DNA of 5,950 bases, taken from Solobacterium sp. UBA636. GTDB lineage: Bacteria > Bacillota_I > Bacilli_A > Erysipelotrichales > Erysipelotrichaceae. The notes under the pieces are model-generated. The model was given only the letters and a program-made list of their open reading frames with translations, searched no databases and was not told the DNA's origin. A program made the translations under genes and the position numbers. Below, in pieces: positions 1 through 4,531 of the stretch; the first letter of the stretch is position 1; every line of letters begins with the position of its first letter. The stretch covers positions 8,250 through 14,199 of the forward strand of contig DBOW01000102.1 of assembly GCA_002299675.1 (NCBI GenBank). Direction: 5' to 3'.

Positions 1-273
1 GGAACCGGAAGAAGTGACAAGCCTAATCAGATTAATAATCTGCTGGCATTCCCGGGTTTATTCAGAGGACTTCTTGATGGCGGCGCCATTAAGATGGATG
101 AGGATATTAAGATTATAGTATCCAAGGCTATTGCCTCATTAATATCAGAAGATGAGCTTAATGATGAATACATTATTCCATCAGTATTTGATGAAAGACT
201 GGTACCAACAATTGCCAGAGAAGTCAGCGACTATGTAAAGAAGACAGGAAACAGCCGTTTATGTCAATCTTAA
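1..273 (+). CDS. Malic enzyme, C-terminal fragment (5' end outside window)
   Basis: This is the last 90 residues of a malic enzyme, which oxidatively decarboxylates malate to pyruvate and CO2 with NAD(P)+ in the cytoplasm. Frame 1 is open from the first base to a TAA at 271-273. The fragment opens with TGRSDKPNQINN, the family's conserved C-terminal signature; its Asn-rich end lies in the active site and binds substrate. Next come the FPGLFRG segment and a helical stretch ending in the family-typical ELNDEYIIPSVFD (about residues 56-68), then a final helix. The end point fits the short bacterial form of about 390-400 residues. NAD versus NADP preference cannot be judged because the nucleotide-binding fold is outside the window. 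The last 13 bases overlap the next gene, implying co-transcription. The family call is firm; the exact paralogue is not. Confidence 0.9.
   Translation, partial: GTGRSDKPNQINNLLAFPGLFRGLLDGGAIKMDEDIKIIVSKAIASLISEDELNDEYIIPSVFDERLVPTIAREVSDYVKKTGNSRLCQS
246..250 (+). promoter_or_regulatory. Ribosome-binding site of the ABC-F gene, inside the malic enzyme frame
   Basis: AGGAA lies 10 bases before the ATG at 261, within the end of the malic enzyme gene. It supports the ATG at 261 as the start even though that choice makes the two genes overlap by 13 bases. The next in-frame ATG (codon 26) would remove the first beta strands of the nucleotide-binding domain. Confidence 0.55.
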
Positions 274-1808
274 CAGTTGAACATTTATCACATTCATTTG
301 GGGGAAGAGTCATCTTTGAAGATGTCTCTTTTCGCATGAACAGGGGTGAACATATCGGTCTTGTAGGTGCCAATGGCGAGGGTAAGTCTACTTTTATGAA
401 TATACTTACCCGTAAGCTTGAGCAGGAAGAAGGAAAAGTAATCTGGGCTAAAAGAGTTAAAGCTGGCTATCTTGATCAGCATACAGTGCTTGAAAAAGGT
501 AAAAGTATTGGTGAAGTTTTAAGTTCAGCCTATAATGAGCTTTTTGACATTGAACAGAGTATCAATGATGACTATATGAAGATGTGCGATATGTCTGAGG
601 AAGAGATGAATGAGCTTCTTGAGGATATTGGCTCCAGGCAGGAGTATCTGGAGCTGCATGATTTTTACCTGATTGATTCAAAGGTGGCGGAAGTTGCCAG
701 GGCATTTGATCTGGATATTAACAGGAAGGTTGATGAATTAAGCGGCGGTCAAAGATCAAGGGTCTTACTGGCTAAGCTTTTGCTGGAAAAACCGGATATT
801 TTATTATTGGATGAGCCTACCAACTATCTTGATAAGGAACATATTGACTGGTTACGTAATTATCTGATTAATTATGAATCAGCTTTTATTCTGGTGAGTC
901 ATGATATTCCTTTTTTAAATGATGTTGTTAATGTTATCTATCATGTAGAGACACCAGGACTTACCCGATATGCTGGAAACTATGATGATTTCCTCAAGGT
1001 TTATGAGGAAAACAGGAGGCAGAAAGAGGCGGCCTATGATGCTCAGCAGCGGGAAATTGCCCGTATGGAGGATTTTATTGCCCGCAATAAGGCCAGAGTG
1101 GCTACCAGGGGTATGGCTAATTCCAGGGTTAAGATGCTTGATAGAATGGAAAGGATTGAGTTAAGGCCAGATAAGATTAAGCCGGAGTTTAATTTTAAGT
1201 TTGAGAAGGCTACATCACGCTATACTTTTCTGATTAAGGAACTGGTTATTGGTTATGGCAGTGCTTTGTCTAAACCTATTACACTTGATGTAGAGAAGGG
1301 GAAGAAGATTGCCCTTATCGGAACTAACGGTTTAGGAAAATCGACACTGCTTAAATCGATTATGGGACTGATACCAGCTGTTTCTGGAAATGTGGAGTAT
1401 GGTGAGAACTTGAAGATTGGCTACTTTGCGCAAGAGGAAGAGGCTTCTAAAAAGAGCTGTATTGATGAATTATGGGATGAGTTCCCTTCTTTAACGCAAT
1501 ATGAAATAAGGAGTGCTCTTGCCAAGTGTGGTTTAACTACCGAGCAGATTGAATCGAAGGTGTTTGTGCTCTCTGGTGGTGAGCAGGCTAAGCTTCGTTT
1601 ATGTAAGATAATCAATAAGCCAAGTAATGTTCTGATTCTGGATGAGCCGACAAATCATCTTGATCAGGATGCCAAGGATGAATTAAAGTCGGCTTTGAGG
1701 CAATATCAAGGTACAATAATATTAGTAAGTCATGAGCCATATTTCTATGAGGATCTGGTAGATGAAATATGGGATATGTCTGTTTATTCTCTTTTAGGAG
1801 GTATATAG
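261..1808 (+). CDS. ABC-F family ATPase (ribosome-associated, duplicated ATP-binding cassette)
   Basis: This 515-residue soluble protein has two ATP-binding cassettes and no membrane segment, the layout of ABC-F proteins, which act at the ribosomal E site to relieve stalling or, in some subfamilies, to protect against antibiotics. Cassette 1 has Walker A GANGEGKST (36-44), signature LSGGQ (160-164), Walker B ILLLDEP (180-186, catalytic E185), TNYLD and the H-loop His214. Cassette 2 has Walker A GTNGLGKST (354-362), signature LSGGE (437-441), Walker B with D461/E462, TNHLD and His491. Both catalytic glutamates are intact, so it should hydrolyse ATP. The linker (about 240-315) is charged and helical, with a basic tip around ARNKARVATRGMANSR (274-289). 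It is short, unlike the long linkers of typical Vga/Lsa/Msr-type resistance proteins. There is no Uup-like C-terminal coiled coil. A housekeeping translation factor of YbiT/YkpA-like build is more likely than a resistance determinant, but the subfamily is unassigned. It overlaps the malic enzyme and ends one base before the response regulator. Confidence 0.92.
   Translation: MSILTVEHLSHSFGGRVIFEDVSFRMNRGEHIGLVGANGEGKSTFMNILTRKLEQEEGKVIWAKRVKAGYLDQHTVLEKGKSIGEVLSSAYNELFDIEQSINDDYMKMCDMSEEEMNELLEDIGSRQEYLELHDFYLIDSKVAEVARAFDLDINRKVDELSGGQRSRVLLAKLLLEKPDILLLDEPTNYLDKEHIDWLRNYLINYESAFILVSHDIPFLNDVVNVIYHVETPGLTRYAGNYDDFLKVYEENRRQKEAAYDAQQREIARMEDFIARNKARVATRGMANSRVKMLDRMERIELRPDKIKPEFNFKFEKATSRYTFLIKELVIGYGSALSKPITLDVEKGKKIALIGTNGLGKSTLLKSIMGLIPAVSGNVEYGENLKIGYFAQEEEASKKSCIDELWDEFPSLTQYEIRSALAKCGLTTEQIESKVFVLSGGEQAKLRLCKIINKPSNVLILDEPTNHLDQDAKDELKSALRQYQGTIILVSHEPYFYEDLVDEIWDMSVYSLLGGI
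1796..1801 (+). promoter_or_regulatory. Perfect AGGAGG ribosome-binding site of the response regulator
   Basis: AGGAGG sits 8 bases before the ATG at 1810, inside the last codons of the ABC-F gene, where it helps encode the Leu-Gly-Gly end of the protein. It is the strongest Shine-Dalgarno sequence I see in the window and predicts efficient independent initiation of the regulator. Confidence 0.85.
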
Positions 1809-1809
1809 G

Positions 1810-2466
1810 ATGTCAAAGAAGATTATTAATGTTGTGGAAGATGAAAGAGATCTTAATGAACTTGTTAAGTCTTATTTGATTAAAGAGGGCTATGAGGTTT
1901 ATAGCTACTATACTTACGATGAGGCTTATAAGGCTATTGATAAGCCATGTGATTTATGGATACTGGATATTATGCTGGATGATAAGTCTGGTTTTGATCT
2001 GATTGAGGAGATTAAGAACCGTTTTCCTAATGTGCCGGTAGTCTTTACTTCGGCCAGAGATAAGGAGTTTGATCGTATTATCGGTCTGGAGAAGGGTTCT
2101 GATGATTATATTACCAAGCCTTTTTCACCAAAGGAGCTGGTGCTTAGAATCAATAATATAATTAAGCGTGTCTATAAGGAATCTAAGCGTATACAGGTTG
2201 GTAAATATGAAATTGATGAGGCGCAGCGTATTGTCTATGAAGGTGATCAGCCAATCGATCTGACTACCAAGGAGTTTGATTTACTGATGCTGTTTATAAG
2301 AAACAGAGGCAATGCGATTTTAAGAGAACAGATTCTGGAACAGGTCTGGGATGATAATTATTATGGATCTGACCGTGTTGTGGATGATACTTTAAGAAGG
2401 CTTAGAAAGAAGCTTCCGGATATAAATATCCAGACTCTTTATGGATTTGGTTACAGACTGTCATGA
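1810..2466 (+). CDS. OmpR/PhoB-family response regulator, CssR-like
   Basis: This 218-residue cytoplasmic transcription factor is switched by phosphorylation from the kinase encoded next. The receiver domain (about 4-118) has acidic pocket E10/D11, phospho-acceptor D53 in WILDIML, switch residue S81 (28 after D53, as in OmpR), switch aromatic Y100 and conserved K103 in TKPF. The winged-helix DNA-binding domain (about 127-218) has the LTTKEFDLL entry helices, a recognition helix around SDRVVDDTLRRLRKKL (187-202) and the closing wing hairpin with YGFGYRL (211-217). The phrases LWILDIML and GSDDYITKPF resemble B. subtilis CssR as I remember it, but I could not align them. An oddity is Asp57 at the position after D53-I-M-L where most family members have Pro. 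The start is fixed by a perfect AGGAGG. The stop overlaps the kinase start as ATGA. Targets are unknown; its own operon, including the downstream hydrolase and Mur ligase, is a reasonable guess. Confidence 0.93.
   Translation: MSKKIINVVEDERDLNELVKSYLIKEGYEVYSYYTYDEAYKAIDKPCDLWILDIMLDDKSGFDLIEEIKNRFPNVPVVFTSARDKEFDRIIGLEKGSDDYITKPFSPKELVLRINNIIKRVYKESKRIQVGKYEIDEAQRIVYEGDQPIDLTTKEFDLLMLFIRNRGNAILREQILEQVWDDNYYGSDRVVDDTLRRLRKKLPDINIQTLYGFGYRLS
2463..2466 (+). other. ATGA stop/start overlap coupling regulator and kinase
   Basis: The ATG of the kinase shares bases with the TGA of the regulator. No good Shine-Dalgarno sequence precedes it; the nearest purine run, around 2442-2450, is weak and too far away. 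Initiation therefore probably depends on ribosomes finishing the regulator, which would tie the amounts of the two partners together. Confidence 0.8.
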
Positions 2467-3779
2467 AACGTATACGTATCTGGCTTAATGGCTTTTCTCT
2501 GATTCAGCAGTTAATAGCGGTTGGTCTTTTGACCATCATGGTTTTTGGTGTGTTTTTTATGACTTTCTTTAACCGCAACATTGATGGTTTTGTGCAGAAT
2601 CAGATGCTGTCATACCTGCACAGATATGAGAGTCATTATATTTCCAGTAATTCGGTTTCTGGTTTTCTTTATAAGGATTCGAATGTTAATTCCTATATTT
2701 ATTCTGTAGGTTCAGATAAGTATATCTCTAATATTGATGATGATAATAAGGGTTTTCTTTCATCAATTAATCCGTCAGAGATGATAGGTTCGGGAAGTGA
2801 TGGTGATATTATTTATTCAATTACTTCTTTTGATGAGGATAATTATCTGCTGATATCAATTATTTCTGATGAATATCGGATGGATTTTAAGAATGCCCTG
2901 ATGTCAGGTGTTATTAATTTTACTATCATTGTCATTATTCTGCTGTTTACGCTGTTTCTGTTATGGGTATTTTCAATTATTTCACCGCTTAATTCAATCC
3001 GTAACTATATAGACAGATTAAGACAGGGTGAAGATCCAGAACTTATTATTACCCGAAGTGATGAAATAGGTGAAATAGCCGAGTCTTTGACCAGTATGAA
3101 TGAGGAACTTAAGAAGCAGCAGAGAATACGTGAGGAAATGATACAGAATATTTCTCATGATCTCAAGACTCCAATTGCGACTATCAAGTCTTATTCGGAA
3201 TCGATTAAGGATGGTATTTATCCATATGATACTCTGGAGAAATCGGTTGATGTCATAATCGAAAATGCCAACAGACTGGAAAAGAAGGCTTATAATCTGA
3301 ATACTTTTAATAAGCTGGAATATCTTAAGGATTCTGATGAATCGACCAATATGTCCAAGGTTATTGAGAAGGCTATTTTATCAATAGAAGCTATCCGCAA
3401 TGATATTGAGGTGGAAACCAATATCGACAGCAGTGTTGAATTTCATGGAGCTGAGGAACCATGGCAGACAGTGGTTGAGAATCTTCTGGATAATGCCCTG
3501 AGATATGCCAGAAAGAAGGTTGTTATAACTCTGGAATTTAATTTTCTTGAAGTATATAACGATGGTGAGCTGATGTCTAAGGACAGAATAGACAAGCTGT
3601 TTAAGCCATATGAAAAAGGGACTAAGGGTAATTTTGGGCTTGGTCTTTCAATTGTAAAGCGAATATGCGATACTTATGGCTATGTGGTACTGGGTGAGAA
3701 TACGCATAATGGTGTGGTATTCAGAATCTATTCCAATAAGCCACAGAAAAGAAATAATAAGAAGAAGGAAAAGAAATAA
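2463..3779 (+). CDS. Membrane sensor histidine kinase, CssS-like
   Basis: This 438-residue kinase is the partner of the regulator just upstream. Transmembrane helix 1 is about 13-36. An extracytoplasmic sensor region of about 108 residues (38-145) follows, then transmembrane helix 2 (about 148-172). A HAMP-like linker covers about 173-222 and includes a DEIGEIAESL motif. The dimerisation/phospho-acceptor helix has the H-box NISHDLKTP with His232. The ATPase domain has an N-box (ENLLDNALRYA, N340/N344), an NDG G1 box (366-368), an F-box-like LFKPYEKG (379-386) and a GLGLSIV G2 box (392-398), so all catalytic elements are present. The H-box neighbourhood with SIKDGIYP and the lid segment KGNFGLGLSIVKR look like B. 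subtilis CssS, the secretion-stress sensor; this is from memory, not alignment. The sensor region is unusually acidic, with clusters DDD (92-94) and DED (124-126). The last 15 residues are a lysine-rich tail. The ligand is unknown, and no HtrA-type protease, the classic CssRS target, is encoded in this window. Confidence 0.93.
   Translation: MKRIRIWLNGFSLIQQLIAVGLLTIMVFGVFFMTFFNRNIDGFVQNQMLSYLHRYESHYISSNSVSGFLYKDSNVNSYIYSVGSDKYISNIDDDNKGFLSSINPSEMIGSGSDGDIIYSITSFDEDNYLLISIISDEYRMDFKNALMSGVINFTIIVIILLFTLFLLWVFSIISPLNSIRNYIDRLRQGEDPELIITRSDEIGEIAESLTSMNEELKKQQRIREEMIQNISHDLKTPIATIKSYSESIKDGIYPYDTLEKSVDVIIENANRLEKKAYNLNTFNKLEYLKDSDESTNMSKVIEKAILSIEAIRNDIEVETNIDSSVEFHGAEEPWQTVVENLLDNALRYARKKVVITLEFNFLEVYNDGELMSKDRIDKLFKPYEKGTKGNFGLGLSIVKRICDTYGYVVLGENTHNGVVFRIYSNKPQKRNNKKKEKK
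3765..3769 (+). promoter_or_regulatory. Ribosome-binding site of the alpha/beta hydrolase
   Basis: AAGGA within a purine-rich run lies 9 bases before the ATG at 3779. It is formed by the lysine/glutamate codons of the kinase's basic tail. Together with the one-base TAATG overlap it supports the chosen hydrolase start. Confidence 0.65.
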
Positions 3780-4531
3780 TGGCTAAGGCAGTTATTAGAG
3801 GCATAAATTTAAACTATGAAATAAAGGGCGATAGGGGAAGAAGTGTAATTCTTCTGCATGGCTGGGGTCAGAATATGGCCATGATGGATTATATTGCCAC
3901 ATTTTTAAGCAGACATTTTGTGGTATACAATATGGATCTGCCAGGTTTTGGTGAATCAGGTGAACCTGACAGAGCCTGGAGTGTAGATGATTATGTGGAG
4001 TTTCTGCATGATTTTGTGAATCATTTTAATATTGAAAGTCCAATACTGATTGGTCATTCGTTTGGCTGTCGTATTGCGCTTTATTATGCCTATAAGTATG
4101 ATGTTTTTAAGATGTGTCTGACGGGTGCAGCTGGTGTTAAGCCAAAAAGAGGTATAAGATATTATGTATCAGTTTATTCTTATAAGCTGGGGAAGATTAT
4201 TCTCAAGCCTTTTAAGGGTTTGAGCGAGAAGTTTAGAAAGAATGCTGGTTCAAGTGATTATCAGAATTCTAGTGATATTATGAAGGGAACACTGATACAG
4301 GCAGTAAATTTTGATATTACACCATATTTAAAGGATATTAAGCCAGAGACTCTGCTGGTATTTGGTGATAAAGATGATTCTACTCCTTTATATATGGGAA
4401 AAATAATGGAGGAAAAGATGCCTGATGCGGCTCTGGTGGTATTTGAGGGTGATGATCATTTTGCCTATTTCCATCAGGGTGATCGTTTTAATCTGGTACT
4501 GGAGGCTTTTTTAAAGAAATATTATGCTTAA
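3779..4531 (+). CDS. Alpha/beta hydrolase fold protein
   Basis: This 250-residue serine hydrolase has no signal peptide or obvious membrane segment, so it should act in the cytoplasm. The fold is complete: an oxyanion-hole loop LLHGWGQ (25-31), the strand and turn MDLPGFGESG (52-61), a nucleophile elbow GHSFG (92-96) with Ser94, a lid or cap region (about 118-185) rich in Lys and Tyr, a late strand TLLVFGDKDDSTP (191-203) giving the acid (Asp199 by the GxxDxxxP spacing) and His227 in GDDHF. The catalytic triad therefore appears intact. Length and motifs fit the general esterase/lipase/C-C hydrolase group, and the sequence does not reveal the substrate. The gene starts on the last base of the kinase stop codon and overlaps the Mur ligase by 8 bases. 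That placement suggests a link to cell-envelope precursors or lipids, but this is inferred from context only. A lysophospholipase-like or carboxylesterase-like activity would be equally compatible. Confidence 0.9.
   Translation: MAKAVIRGINLNYEIKGDRGRSVILLHGWGQNMAMMDYIATFLSRHFVVYNMDLPGFGESGEPDRAWSVDDYVEFLHDFVNHFNIESPILIGHSFGCRIALYYAYKYDVFKMCLTGAAGVKPKRGIRYYVSVYSYKLGKIILKPFKGLSEKFRKNAGSSDYQNSSDIMKGTLIQAVNFDITPYLKDIKPETLLVFGDKDDSTPLYMGKIMEEKMPDAALVVFEGDDHFAYFHQGDRFNLVLEAFLKKYYA
4524..4531 (+). other. 8-base overlap coupling hydrolase and Mur ligase
   Basis: The Mur ligase ATG at 4524 lies inside the final codons of the hydrolase, which stops at 4529-4531. A GGAGG at 4501-4505 is 18 bases from the ATG, too far for normal use. 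Only a weak AAAGAAA (4513-4519) is well placed. Re-initiation by ribosomes ending the hydrolase is the likely route. The next in-frame ATGs (codons 18, 22 and 24) would cut away the first hydrophobic helix. Confidence 0.6.

Noticed and set aside
294..482. Minus-strand ORF of 62 codons
   Set aside because: It lies wholly opposite the Walker A region of the ABC-F gene, and its translation has no recognisable domain. It is a shadow of the real gene.
970..1164. Plus-strand ORF of 64 codons in another frame
   Set aside because: It sits inside the linker of the ABC-F gene, and its composition is what a frame-shifted reading of that region would give.
1421..1615. Minus-strand ORF of 64 codons
   Set aside because: It is antisense to the second cassette of the ABC-F gene, with no independent start signal or domain.
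1695..1722. Possible promoter TTGAGG - 16 bases - TAATAT ahead of the response regulator
   Set aside because: Each box matches only 4 of 6 consensus bases, and such matches are common by chance in AT-rich coding DNA. It lies inside the conserved end of the ABC-F gene. It is worth checking only if transcript data show a start near 1730.
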